Assembly: GCA_028023455.1 (NCBI GenBank)
Contig: JAQFVV010000021.1
Location: 6,040,853 to 6,104,852, forward strand
Origin: Epiperipatus broadwayi
Taxonomy: Eukaryota; Onychophora; Udeonychophora; Euonychophora; Peripatidae
Direction: 5' to 3'
Length of the DNA: 64,000 nucleotides
The position numbers were made by a program, and so were the translations under genes. The notes below the pieces were generated by a model, which saw only the letters and a list, made by a program, of their open reading frames with translations, was not told where the DNA came from and ran no database searches. Shown here piece after piece: positions 1-11,401 of this stretch (the first letter of the stretch is position 1; each line of letters begins with the position of its first letter).

Positions 1-358
1 TTGGAGAAGTGTATGTTAGAAACAACAAGGGTGAATAAGTGAATCATGTGATGGAAAAAAACCCAACAGGTACCATTAGCATTACTGGAAAAATTAAGAG
101 AGTGAAACCAGTTGGGCTGGACATTTTTTTTGGCAAAGATAATAACAAATGAACAGTTGAACTCTTAAACTGGTCCACCCCCCACCCCCAAATATAAAAA
201 TCATAGAAAGAGATCACATGTAAAATAAATAGATGAAATAAAAAAGTTTGCTGATATGATGTGGAGGAGAGATATTATGGATTGGAAAAACTAATTTAAA
301 CTCCAAGAAATGTTCATTCTGCAATCAATTAAGAATGGCTGATAATATTGATGATAAT
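1..358 (+). pseudogene. RTE-type LINE 3' fragment (RT C-terminal end)
   Basis: This is the decayed 3' end of a non-LTR retrotransposon, cut by the window start. In shifting frames it reads like the end of the copy at 49640-50385. It includes 'RDHM', matching 'RPHV' there, then an Asp-Glu-Ile/Lys-type stretch, 'MWRRDIMDW' (compare 'MWKREAKD'), and a nucleotide end 'ggctgataatattgatgat' close to 'ggctgacaatgatgatgat'. Stops and frameshifts are frequent, so it is not functional. RTE-clade LINEs often end in short TGA/GAT-type repeats, which fits the tail seen here. Assignment to RTE is by resemblance of the C-terminal peptide and the tail. Confidence 0.65.
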
Positions 359-1496
359 CTACATTTAATTATATCCCTACAACACATAGGGAAACACTAT
401 CAAAAATGCTAAAGATAATCTTAAACTACTTTCACTGAAAAACACTCTTTTTAGAGGTAAATACACAGGGGGACACAAAAATAAATGGAATTTTGTAATA
501 AAAACATGTATATTTATTTTTAGGGGTTGCAAATTGAGTAACTTTAAAAAGTGTAATCTATTTAATGCAATGTACTGATCTAAACTAGTTTGTCGCTTTT
601 TAAAATAATTCAGAAACACTTGCAAAGTGATGCATTATAATATCTCTGTCATCCCCTTTCCCCTGTGTCTAAGTCCACAAAAAATAAAAATTGAGACATT
701 TTTTCATTGAGAGATTTAAAAAAATTGCATCAAGTGATATTGAATAAATACAGCTGATAGATAAGCTGGGTCATGCTGAATTTAATAAAAAACGTTTTAC
801 ACTCAGGGCTTCAAGAGATGACACTGCTGGGGTGGAGTTTACATTCTTTTCTTTGTACAAAAATGGAATGTTTACATTTTACCGCATTATATAAAAGTCT
901 TAGAACTTGCAGGTAAAATGTTTGACTGTTACAAACTAAATCTGAGAGAAAGATGGCATTTGCATTTTAAAAAAATCAGCATTAATTCAACATTTTAACC
1001 ATTTAAAAAAAATTGACAAATATGCAAAACATACTTTAGAATTATAATTATTTATTAAATACACAGGAAGTATATGTAAATACTTTTAAGACAGGCTGTG
1101 CTATGAGAACCCACGATCTCATACAGCAATGCCATTTGGCCTACTGACACAGGAGGTTTCCTACAGAAAGCATGTAATGGCAAAAATATATACTATAATA
1201 GGGCACATACCAGAGAATGATTCCAGTTATTTTTGGATCCCCCTCATATATCCAAAATGAAATAAAAATATGAATTTCTACATTAAATTGCACATTATCA
1301 ATTGCACTCAGGTGAATACTATTAAATTTCTTTATCATTACTGTGTTTATATTATTAATGAACCACGATTCTTTTATTATTACATTCATTGCAAATTTAT
1401 TTAAGATTGAAAACATAACCAACCACATATCTCTTTTAAAGTATAGATGATACTTTTAAAGATCTACTTTGGCTTTATTACAAATATATAAAAAGA
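359..1496. other. AT-rich stretch with no recognised feature
   Basis: No gene, RNA gene or clear repeat was seen. Two short open frames on the minus strand (377-625 and 1141-1428) have low-complexity, Ile/Phe/Asn-rich translations with no domain, as expected by chance in AT-rich DNA. Confidence 0.5.
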
Positions 1497-1870
1497 TTAA
1501 TTAAATGCTAGGTATGTAATGTATTGTTGTATGGTTGTGAAACATGGACAATGAATAAAAGAATAAAAATAGATTGAAGGCCTTTGAGATATAGACCTGG
1601 AGAAGAATGAGAACATTAATTGGATAAATACAATGACAAATGAGGAAGTTTGATAAAGAGTAAATGAAAAAAAAATATTGATTGAAAAAATTAGAGGCAG
1701 AATTGGACATATACTAAAAAAGAAAAAATAGTTTAATGAAAAATTTTTTTTGGAGAGAATAGTAAATAAAAACAAGTAGAAATGATGGAGAAGATTGACT
1801 ATGCTAGAAGATATTAGATGTAAAGAAATATGTGTAATTTCAAGTCTGAATGATAGACAAAACAGAATAA
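1497..1870 (+). pseudogene. LINE reverse transcriptase C-terminal remnant, second family
   Basis: Broken frames read 'LLYGCETWTMNKRIK', then a Trp-Arg-rich stretch, 'MTNEEV', and a 'RIGHIL' block ending near 'MEKIDYARRY'. This order (YGCETWT, TNEEV, GHIL) is typical of the C-terminal end of non-LTR retrotransposon RT polyproteins. It differs from the RTE copies elsewhere in the window, which read 'CGSETWTLNRR...GHIARRSDN', so it is a separate LINE family. Several stops make it a pseudogene. The upstream RT core was not found. Confidence 0.6.
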
Positions 1871-2327
1871 GAAATGAATAGCCATGTCATTGCTCTCTGT
1901 AGTTGTTCATAGAACAGACCATGATATATATATATATATATGCTGTTTTGCTTTAACCTTACATTAATGTTTGCCCTCAATTTATTGCAGTAATGCAAAC
2001 AATTTATAGGTGTTCTTTGGGGTCGATTTTATCATTATTATTATTAATTAATTGATTTAATGTGACCTGGGATCAAAATGTCACATAGCAATCTCTTTGA
2101 TATGGTTTTTTTTGTTCAAACTAAAGATATATATATATATATGGATGTGCTATTAAAGGATTATTTTTCATTACCTATATTTCTACTCCATTTTCATTCA
2201 ACACAAAATCGTTTCAAATGTTTAAACAATATATATTTGTTGTAGAAACATAAACGAGATGCAAAAAACTCTTAAGAAATAAAATTATATCTTTAATATT
2301 AGAGATTTCTTTTTACATGTCCTGTGC
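1871..2327. other. AT-rich stretch with AT microsatellites
   Basis: No gene was seen. Short (AT)n runs lie near 1924-1942 and 2125-2142, and a GATTTAATGTGACC-type AT-rich stretch lies between them. Confidence 0.5.
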
Positions 2328-2395
2328 AATTGACTCAAAGGATAGAGTATCTGGCCCAGGATGTAAAAACTCCTGGATTGAATCCATTTAAGTAC
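2328..2395 (+). repeat. tRNA-like sequence, possible SINE head
   Basis: The stretch has a box A-like 'ggatagagtatctgg' and, about 35 nt later, a box B-like 'ggattgaatcca'. This is the layout of a tRNA-derived pol III promoter. No full cloverleaf can be drawn, so it is a tRNA-like SINE head or an old tRNA pseudogene rather than a working tRNA. Confidence 0.35.
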
Positions 2396-2739
2396 ACTAA
2401 AAAGAATTTTAGTTTGGGTTAAGCGTAGAATTACTGCATTTAATCTGCTACTTGTGTTCTATTTACACAAGACTTCCCAATGCAACTAATCATAAAATAT
2501 AGTTACTATTTAGGTAAAACGTAGACATTATTTAAATAATTATATGTACTATCTAACATATAGACAGGTAGTTCTAAGCAGGAATAAAAAGGCAAAAATA
2601 GGTAGATTATTAGGTATATGATTAATAAATGCTGGAAAGTAATAATAATAATAAAAAAAAAGAATAAAAGCATGCATACTGAAAAAAATCCAGATAAAAC
2701 GAAAAAATATATGAAGTGTGTATTTGATTTTAAGATATA

Positions 2740-3440
2740 ATTTAACAGCCTAGCTGGTTAGCGAATCACTTTCATTCAGTATTTATGAATCTAAAGACCA
2801 TTGGTTTAATTAGGCAAATGATATTACAATGAAAGAGGAGAATAAAACTACTTGAAACATTGTGTTCTATATTAACTTGTATGTTACTATTATTTAGTTA
2901 AATGTATATCAACAGAGATTTATTTTAATATATGGTAGGATAAACTATTTGGTTATAACATTATCTTAAAATCAGTATCCATGAATCTAAATATCACCCC
3001 TTCTATATCCCTGTTTTAGCACTATCACAGGCTAGCAATACTTAAAGAAGAAAAAAGAATAAGACCATTCCAAAATATTTTTTATTAATATAAATTTTGA
3101 TTTAATGTATGGTAGGATAGACTATTTGGTTATAACATCCCCTTAAAATCAGTGTCCATGAATTCAAAGGCCATCAGTTCAGTACTCCTGTGTTAGCATT
3201 ATTGTAAGCTAGAAATATTTGAAGAAGCAAGGAGAATAAGATCATTCCAAAATATTTCTATTAATATAGATTTGATTTAATATATGGTAGGATAGACTAT
3301 TTGGCTAGAACATCATCTTAAAATTAGTCTCCATGAATCTAAATGTCACTAGTTCAATACCTTATGTTAGCACTGTCTCTGTTTAAATTCACAATATTTG
3401 AAGAAAAGAGAATACTGTCACTCAAAATATTTTCTATACT
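2740..3440 (+). repeat. Tandem array of four ~176-bp SINE-like units
   Basis: Four imperfect units start near 2745, 2935, 3112 and 3287. The last three begin 'taggatagactatttgg' and continue with 'catcttaaaatcagt..ccatgaatctaaa', a degenerate box B-like 'agttcaatacc', then 'tgttagcactatc' and 'ccaaaatattt..attaatat'. The words 'tgttagcactgtc' and 'aatctaaaggtc' are also found in S2 at 14205-14425, so the array was probably built from an S2-related monomer. No coding potential was seen. Confidence 0.7.
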
Positions 3441-3930
3441 AAAATTGCAGTTTATTACTAATGGCTGAATATATTAGTTAAAATATATAGTTTGAAGTTT
3501 TCTAAAAACACTTAATAATGCAATTGGATAATAATGGAAACATATAACTACAAATATAATACCATCCATGTCAGAGAATCAATAGAATAAATTAATTGAA
3601 AAAAGGTCTCTAGAAATCAAGGAATTGTTAAAGAAAAAAATGGATAGTTGTTAATACAAAGGTAGATATATGAAAGATGGGACTAACTAATAAATATAAT
3701 TACAATAGAGCTATACAAAAATTAGGTGATACAAGTAAAGAACTAACTTATAATGGTTGAGCAATCTTAGAATAAGATTATATCATAGCCATTAATTATG
3801 GTTTAAAAAAAGATTGTAAAATGTCAAAACTTAGTACTACATGTAACAGAAGCTTGAATAATTAAGAGATTAAATAATATATTTTAGAAATCCTGCAAAA
3901 AAATGAACAAAAAAGAGAAGAAAATATGTA
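3441..3930. other. AT-rich stretch with no recognised feature
   Basis: I see no gene or repeat here that matches elsewhere in the window. Confidence 0.45.
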
Positions 3931-4170
3931 AAAATATTAAGAACATAGTAATTAAATAGATAGGCTTATAAAATAACATCTATCACATCTTCTGGACCCA
4001 TTCTTGGACAAACAGTAAGTACATATATTATATAGATAAGTCCAATGTATAAAATATTAAGAACATAAAAAATAGATATGTCTATAAAAGGACATCTGTC
4101 ACAGCTTGTGAACCTATTCATGGGCAAATAAGTGTATATAGTATATATAAATGCAAACATAAAAAAAATC
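3931..4170 (+). repeat. Two direct copies of a ~120-bp repeat
   Basis: The first copy starts 'aaaatattaagaacat' near 3932 and the second near 4050. Both continue into 'acatct.tcaca.ct..tg.accta/cattc.tgg.caaa'. A fragment 'cctattcatgg.acaaataag' recurs near 44473. No open reading frame of interest is present; a 76-codon minus-strand frame here only follows the repeat. Confidence 0.6.
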
Positions 4171-4284
4171 TTCATTTCCATAAATAAATTCAACATTTTT
4201 TAAATAGAAAATTCGAAAATCAAAACCTCTGGAAATAAATTGACGTTTGAAAATATTTTTATGTTTATTTTTGTATTTTATATA

Positions 4285-4790
4285 TAATAAAGCTGATTTT
4301 GCAGAAAACTCAGTAGTTTTATAAATTTTATCACAATGATATATTTAAGCTTTTCTAAACTAGGAGTTTTCAATTTGTTGTCAAGGTAACCATAATCTAT
4401 AAATAAAAGATGGATTCCAGTTTTTATTCTGACCTAAAATCTTGATAGAGACAAAGAGACTTGGCACAGGATTTTAACAAATTAGAGATTTTTTTGTAAT
4501 TTATCACTTGCAGGCTTCTTAGTGGTTCTGCAGAGTCACCTGGTGGCCAGTGTATGCATAACCAAACCCACCCGTTATTTTTAAAAGTTTAAAGTTGACT
4601 GCTATTAATTATAATTTACTTAATAAACCTGATTTCACACAAAACTAGGTAGTTTTATAAGTAGAATCATGCGATAACAACCCAATATTTTTAAATACCA
4701 CAAATCTTCAGTCTGTTGTCAAGATAATCTCTATAAATTAAAGATGAATTCCCTCTCCCACTTTGATATAAGATATTGATATACAATTAT
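4285..4790 (+). repeat. Two degenerate direct repeats, ~335 bp apart
   Basis: The blocks at about 4285-4455 and 4619-4790 share, in order, 'aagctgatttt.cagaaaactcagtagttttata', 'ttgttgtcaagg/taa' and 'ctataaat.aaagatg.attcc'. The copies are diverged, with several indels. The family is unknown and no coding content was seen. Confidence 0.55.
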
Positions 4791-5166
4791 CAATGTTTAG
4801 AAAAATAATATTTATCTTTGATTGAGTAAAAGTATTATTACAACATCATTGCAAAAATAAAAAATAAATTTTTTAAAATATTTTTTTAATAATCTTGCCA
4901 TAATACTTTTAACAAATTGAAGGCAAATGTTAGTTTGCTGAAATATTGATAATTATATATTTTAATGTTTGACTTATTTGTTTCCAAAAGTTATCATTAA
5001 TTACATAATATATCTATAATTAAAATTTGTGTAATTACAAAATTTTTTGTATAATTTTTATTTAACCTAGCATGTTTTCCCACTTATGTGCCATAATTGT
5101 AATCATCATTAAATACATATACATGTATATAATTATATTAATGTCACATTTACTTATATGTATATC

Positions 5167-5429
5167 ATGTGAGAAAATAACTAATCTTTCAGATATGTGC
5201 TATTGGTATTAACTTTCTTGCAATTATTCTGTCAATAAGTGTTTTAAAAACATAAGTGATTCACCTATGTTTAGAACTTATTTTTATATGAACCAACACA
5301 CCGCCCTGGACATATTAATGCTGTAAGCATGGCTGATTAACTTATGTTTTTTAAACACTTATTAATGGGAGAAGTGCAAGTAAATTAATACCAATAGCAT
5401 ATGTCTGAAAGATTGATTTTCTCTCACAT
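5167..5429. repeat. Inverted repeat (hairpin), ~90-bp arms
   Basis: The left arm at about 5167-5257 begins 'atgtgagaaaat' and ends 'aaaacataagt'. The right arm at about 5340-5429 begins 'acttatgttttttaaac' and ends 'ttctctcacat'. The arms are reverse complements with few mismatches, around a loop of about 80 bp. The form suits a MITE or foldback element. No clear target-site duplication (TSD) was found. Confidence 0.75.
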
Positions 5430-5639
5430 AATTTACACTAATCCTGCCTAATAGGATAGTAGTGACTATGATTTTTAAAGAACCAAAGACACTACAATGT
5501 ATAGGTACTGAAATGAGTTCAGACCTATATGATTATATAAGCTAATGAGTTTGGATTGAAAATATTATTGTGCTTTCAATTTTAGACTTATAGTTTTGTA
5601 GTTAATGAGAGATAAAAGGTAGCCACTGGAGGGTTGCAT

Positions 5640-5877
5640 TAGATCCTAAGATCTTCATGCAATGTTTTCATATCCAAAGGTCCTCGCTGACGAAAGCCAC
5701 AAACTAGAACTAGTCAGGGGTATTGGATGAGTAGACACTAGGTAAGAATTTTATGCACAAATTTTCTTGCATCCATTAATTACCAAGGCTTGCACTGGGT
5801 GGCACTACTATATGGTGTGTTTGCTACTATTTTAACAGCTTGTGTAGGCATAGAAAATGATGATCATGTGATCATAA
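5640..5877 (+). mobile_element. HF1 hairpin-family copy, half element
   Basis: This carries one arm of HF1. It has the core 'tcgctgacgaaagcc..aa', then 'attggatgagtagacacta', 'attttatgcacaaa', 'tgcatccattaattac', 'gcttgcact.ggtggcactacta', and the characteristic end 'gatgatcatgtgatc'. The other arm is absent or too decayed to see, so it is a truncated copy. Confidence 0.65.
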
Positions 5878-6301
5878 AATCCTCAGATAGTATCTAATTC
5901 TGGCACTTCCAGTGCTCAAATTTCTTACAAACCCTTGATAAATATAATCATTGGATTAGATGTTAATGATATTTTTATATTTGCTTAAGTTATATATTTT
6001 AGCTATAGCAATGTAGACTCAACCTGAATCTTAAAACCGTTTTAACTAAAATAAATATATTTAAATACTTTAATGTTTAATAATTTGAATGAAACAATTT
6101 TAATTTTAAAAATAAGGTGAAATTAAATAAATAAATAAATTAAAATCAAATATATAGAAAAATATATCAACATATTTTGTATGTGGACATTTTTGTTGTT
6201 CAGAAATTGGTTTGTGAAGTCATTAGAAAACTCATTTTTAGAACAGTTTTTTTTCTCTGTCCTTTCCTTCTGTTTTTTTTTTTGGAATTACAAAAACAAA
6301 A

Positions 6302-6799
6302 ATGGCAATATTTGAATTTTTGTTTGATGTAGTGCATGGTGTAGCTTCTAAGGAAGTTTATAATTATATATTTATATTACAAAGATGTTCTTACAATACT
6401 TTTATATCACATCAAGTATCAACAAATACAATTTTACTTCTTTTTTTTAATTATATAAAAACAAACTCAATAGAGAACAATTATTTTCAGTTGCAAACCT
6501 TACAACTTTTTTTTAAAATATTGAATATGAACATCTTACTAAATAAGAATAATAATAAAGGTAGTTGCCAAGCTGGCTGCCAGCCAGTTGGTGGAAGGTT
6601 CCTGTGCATATGCATGATGAACAACGCCACCAAGCGGCTGGAAAAAACATTTCTGCTTTTGGGCCCCCTACCCAGTATAGTTCTGTATGCTGGCACAGAA
6701 ATAGCGCTTCTAGCAGCCATAGAACACCTCCTACACGACTACCATAATGAAATGGTTTCTTGTTTAGAAATTTATAAAAAGTTTGAGCATCAAAAATGA
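6302..6799 (+). other. Open frame over a GC-richer island (6563-6755), unidentified
   Basis: A 165-codon frame runs here. Its first half is AT-rich low-complexity sequence. Its second half lies in a roughly 190-bp island (about 6563-6755) clearly richer in G+C than its surroundings, and the island is open in more than one frame on both strands. No domain, signal peptide or tRNA boxes are recognised, and no second copy was seen in the window. It could be an old SINE or transposon piece, an exon remnant, or a chance open frame. I would not call it a gene. Confidence 0.25.
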
Positions 6800-6829
6800 A
6801 ACAGTTGGCCACAATCCAAGGGGTTTGAA

Positions 6830-9315
6830 TTACAGAGTCCATTATATGACCATTACATTAATCCATAGTGCTTATGGGTTTGAGATCCAGTCACTTGATA
6901 GAAAAAATACAAAGATTTCAGGTTGCAAAGTAAACAATTGCACACTATTTTATATTTCCATTAATAATTAACCTATCAGAATTTAATGTCTCATTAAGTG
7001 TGATATTAAAATGAACAGAAGCAACTGTTATAATAATCATATCCTGTACTCTATTATTTATATGCGATAATGAAATACTTTTTTTCAATACCTTTCTTTC
7101 TCTATCTATATGTAAGTTTATATAATATATTTGAAAAATCTTTTACATTCTATTTTCAATAATTCATTAATATATATATATATATTAATGGGGGCAGAAG
7201 ATTGCATTGCAATTTAATAAAATTCAAATGTATGCACATAATAATTTACATCTTTGAACCGTCATCCTTTCTAGCTTTGCACCATGATTTTTATTTCTAA
7301 TCAATGATTCCCTCTTATATCCAAATATATGATTAAAGACACTTAGAAAATATGCTAATTGCTCTTAAGAAGTATTTTGTCCAAGCAAGAATCTTTAATT
7401 TAACCAAATCCCTTATAGCTTTTTTAGCCAAATCCCTTATAGCTTTTTAAATTTAAAAAATCACAGACCCTTGGAAACTGTTAAAAATAGATTTAAGTAT
7501 TATAAAATATTATTGAATATTAATTTTACAATCTATTCAATAATAATTTACAATATGTTCGGAATATTATGTATATAAATTTATTGTTTTATATTTGATA
7601 TATATATTACTTTTTTCAGGCAGTAATATTCTTCAATCTAGCTATATAAAGTGCCATTGGCCTTTAGAGGTTGTCTTTTTTTATTGTTTTAAATGTCTTA
7701 CTTTGATTATTTCGTCAATGTCTATGTTAAAGGGGAGCGGTTAGAAGTTATATTCTTGTTTTACTATTTGTTTACATTTATTTCTACATTTTCATTAAAA
7801 GCTACTTATATATATATATATAATGTATATTAAAAGCTACTTGATAGACAAATGTTAGAATTTTAAATTCTATGGATTAGCATGTAAAAAAATAAGATAA
7901 TCAATTGTTATTAGATAGTGTCATGTATATGGCAACTCTTAGAATAATTCAAATAGCATTCTACTCCTATGCAAACTTTTCAATAAATAGTAATATAAAG
8001 AGTAGTTTCTCAAATGTGGATAAAATATGTGTTGTTGCTATGATGATTAACTGTTTCCAACATCAGCCAGTATCATGATCATCCATCATAGGTATTAATC
8101 ATCCCATCATTAATACTACCAACCATTCTTAAATAAATATGCCCATTCTAACTCCAGAATAAAAAAATACACAAATAGGAAGACAAAAAAAAAGAGACGG
8201 GGTGGAGGGGGGGGGAGGATATCAGAATTAGAATTGCTGTGCTAGTAATTTAAATGAGGTAAGATATGCTTACACAAACACGTAATCTCATTTGGGAAAT
8301 CTATATAAATAATTTTGATTTACAAGTGTCAATCTTACTCTATCCACAACTTTGACATGAATCAAGCCATACAAAAACTTCAATGATTATGACTTATCGT
8401 TTATTAAACCAGAGATTATCTCTAACTCAGATATAAACTTTAAAACCAGTCAAAGATTAAAAATCTGTTTTTTAATTAAATATATAAACATGGAGTAATT
8501 CGACTTCATTTTCTATTTCTATTTCTATTTGTACCGTATTTTCACGTGATTTTAACGTTCTAAGAATATATGGTAAGTAGATCTTTGTACTCATCTCAAT
8601 AATTGAAGATAATAAAATGAAAGAAAAGGGTGAGAGAAGAAGAAATTTTTTTAGAAAAGCTTGTATTGGAACCAATATTTAATCTGTAATAATCCAATAT
8701 CTTATCCTATAAGGCAGCAAATATATTTCATGTAAATATAATAAGACAACAGAAGAGAGTACAGTAAATGAAAGATAATGAATATATATAGAGACCATCA
8801 TAAATACATACATATATAATAAAACCATTATTGGCTCTAAGAGAGAACTACAGAAAATACGAAATTTCTAAAATCTTAAAAATAAACTAAAGCATGGAAA
8901 ACAATGAAATGCATTTAAACTGAATACTTTTACTGCATTATTTTTATATATAAATACATATTTTTTATTACTGAAATATTTATTAATCTTTTTTTAAAAA
9001 TAATTTATGCATTTGATCAAATAGCTGCTCTCTCCCTTTCAAATTACCTCTTTTTTTTTCTCCACCTGAAAAATATAAGGATGTAATAGTTAATGAAATT
9101 TAAAAAAGTCTGACAGAAGTAAATTATTTATCAGATCAACAAAGAAAAGGAAAATATTATAACTTAGAGAGGGAAGTATAGGAAACAGTTTTGTCATTCC
9201 CATGACAAAGTCATAATTGATAAGATTGGATCCACCCACAATAAATGCAGTTTTTAAATTGGTTATTTACATATATGCATATCTAAATTTAGAATTTTGA
9301 AATAGGGGTTAGAAG
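6830..9315. other. AT-rich stretch, no gene seen
   Basis: It holds (AT)n runs near 7169-7186 and 7807-7822, a short direct duplication 'aaatcccttatagcttttt' near 7406-7450, and the G-rich run listed at 8194-8220. The minus-strand open frame at 8472-8675 has no recognisable domain. Confidence 0.5.
8194..8220 (+). other. G-rich run
   Basis: The stretch 'gacggggtggagggggggg' followed by 'ggagga' is an isolated purine/G run in very AT-rich DNA. It has enough G-tracts for a possible G-quadruplex. No function can be assigned. Confidence 0.4.
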
Positions 9316-9657
9316 TTATTAAAACAGGCAAAACTCTCTATATGTATTGCTACTCAATGCAAGCCAGAGTAATCAATGGATGCCAGAAGGCTTGTGCATA
9401 AAATCCCCATCTAGTGCCTACTCGTCCAATATTCCCAGACCAGTTTCTGACTTGCGGCCTTCATCAGAGAGAAGCCTTGGATTTTAGAGGATATTGGATG
9501 AGTAGGTATGAGATGTGGATTTTATGCACAAGCCTTCTGGCATTCATTGATTACTCTGGCCTGCATTGAGTGGCAATACATATAGAGAGTTTTACCTGTT
9601 TTAATAATAATTATAAGCAAGCATAAGAAATGGTGATCATGTGATCTTTATTAGGAG
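9316..9657 (+). mobile_element. HF1 hairpin element, copy 1
   Basis: The terminal arms are 'ttattaaaacaggcaaaac' at 9316 and 'gttttacctgttttaataa' ending near 9609. Between them the element is nearly palindromic. The words 'tgcataaaatcc', 'gtgcctactcgtccaatatt' and 'agaccagtttctgactt' on the left return as reverse complements on the right. One side extends beyond the hairpin to 'gatcatgtgatcttt' near 9643-9657, an end shared by other HF1 copies. It has no ORF, so it is non-autonomous. Confidence 0.8.
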
Positions 9658-10453
9658 TTAGTAGTAATGTATGTGCCCATAATACTTATGATATGGATTT
9701 GAATCCATACAGAGTAAAAGCATGAACATATTTTTATATTGTAATCATATCTAAGATTTTTCACTTCAAATATCTGGTCAATAACTAACAAAGCTAACCA
9801 TCTAATGTTAGTCAGTAAATGGGTATGCATCTATTTTTATCTAAAAAGTAAATCAAGGATAAAAGTATGCTCAAGCCTTTGCTATCTGAACATTGACAAA
9901 CTTGGTAAGGTCATCATCATTATTGTTGAGATTTACAAGAGGCTATTAGAGAGTCTTTTCTGTTGTCTATTTTGTTCTTAAAATATTCCTTTTATGATTT
10001 TTACTTTATTGTAAACGTCTCCTTATGGGATTTTGTTTTTAATTTTAAACTTCTTTCTTCACAGTTTTTTTTTTTTTTTCATTTTCTTTCCGATTAAATT
10101 TTAATATATTATTGAAGACTTTATATATCTTAATTTATATTTGATGATTAAATATTCCAAATTTTAAATATTCATGGACATGACTCTGACTCTACTGGAG
10201 AGTGAATAATTACTCTTTGTAATTTGGCACAGTGGTAGACTCCCTCAAGGTTCACAGACCACAGCCCAGTTCTGTCACTTTAGGTGCTCAAACAGCTTTA
10301 TGAACGCCCTAACAATTAAGATATGCAATTATTTAGTTTATAAGCATTTGATATTAAATATTTACTATAAATAAACAAATACTATTGACTTTTAAAATAA
10401 ATATTAACAATTTAAATTTCAACTATATAAATATTTAATTTTGAACCACTAAA
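9658..10453. other. Spacer between two converging HF1 copies
   Basis: No gene was seen. Two weak tRNA-like stretches occur. Near 9700-9720 there is 'ggatttgaatcc' (box B-like). Near 10225-10300 there is 'ggcacagtggtagactccc' followed by 'cccagttctgtcac', similar to an S2-type SINE head. The rest is T-rich low-complexity DNA. Confidence 0.4.
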
Positions 10454-10672
10454 GATCACATGATCACCATTTCTTATGCTTGCTCATAACTGTTATTAAA
10501 ATAGGCAAAACTCTTCATACAGTAGTGCTACTTAGTGCAAGCCAGAGTAATCAATGGATGCCAAAAGGCTTGTGCATAAAATCCCTATCTAGTGCCTGCC
10601 TTCTGGCATCCACTGATTACTCTGACTTGCACTGAGTGGCACTACTGTATGGAGAGTTTTACCTGTTTTATT
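10454..10672 (-). mobile_element. HF1 hairpin element, copy 2
   Basis: It starts with 'gatcacatgatcaccattt', the reverse complement of the end of copy 1. It then has a shorter hairpin from 'tattaaaataggcaaaac' (about 10493) to 'gttttacctgttttattta' (about 10673). The loop core with the 'agaccagtttctg' block is missing, so this is an internally deleted copy. It lies in opposite orientation to copy 1. Confidence 0.75.
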
Positions 10673-10928
10673 TAATTTTGACCGATCTTTTTATTTAGCA
10701 AGAGGGTATGCTTTTATCAAAATTTTATTTTAAATATTTGCAGAACATTTTCATATTAGGAGTTGTTAAAAGTTCAAAACAAAATATCCTATAATTTATA
10801 GCCTTTTTCTAATGAGAAGATAAGTAGAAGATAGAATATTTATATAGACAAAATGCACTGCGAAAACTTATGAGTAGTGCCAACAGTTTTTCTTATCTGT
10901 AGACTAATTATCTTCTAAGGTAATATGT

Positions 10929-11401
10929 TGGACTATTTCCATAATTTTTAATTAAATATGCTGACAGTCTAAACAACTGTTAGTAATAATACACACAAAT
11001 AAACAACACAGGTTAATAAATTACACAAGTTTCATGTGGTATTATTTTTCACTCTTCTTCAGATGTTCTGGCCAAATTAATGACAATAATAGCCTAAGAG
11101 TCAACCTTGAGGTTCTTGAATATTGAATTTTAAGGCAACATTCCATTGCTTAGAGAATTGCCTCAAAGTTTGATATTCAATAATCTCAAGCTTAGCTCCT
11201 ATGCTAGTATTGCAACTTGTCAGGCCAACAACACTTGTAAAAGTGTAGGGCTTAATATCACTCAAAACATTGGGTAATCTACTAATTTATGTTGTATACT
11301 TGTGTGTTAATATTAACAGTTGTTTCTATTTGAAAAGTTTAAATAAAGTTTAAAATTTGGTAGACTTTCAACATTTAATGATAGATGGTGGAAATAGTCC
11401 A
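10929..11401. repeat. Inverted dimer of S2-type SINE
   Basis: The left end 'ttggactatttcc' and right end 'ggaaatagtccaa' are reverse complements. So are inner blocks such as 'aacaactgttagtaat'/'attaacagttgtt' and 'cttcttcagatgttctggcc' with its degenerate partner. The right half reads forward as an S2 3' end: 'caggccaacaacact', 'aatatcactcaaaacatt', then 'aaataaagtttaaaa'. The unit is therefore two S2 copies joined head to head, with a central spacer of about 150 bp. Confidence 0.65.

Noticed and set aside
1501-1775. Two overlapping minus-strand frames
   Set aside because: They are antisense to the plus-strand LINE RT remnant at 1497-1870.
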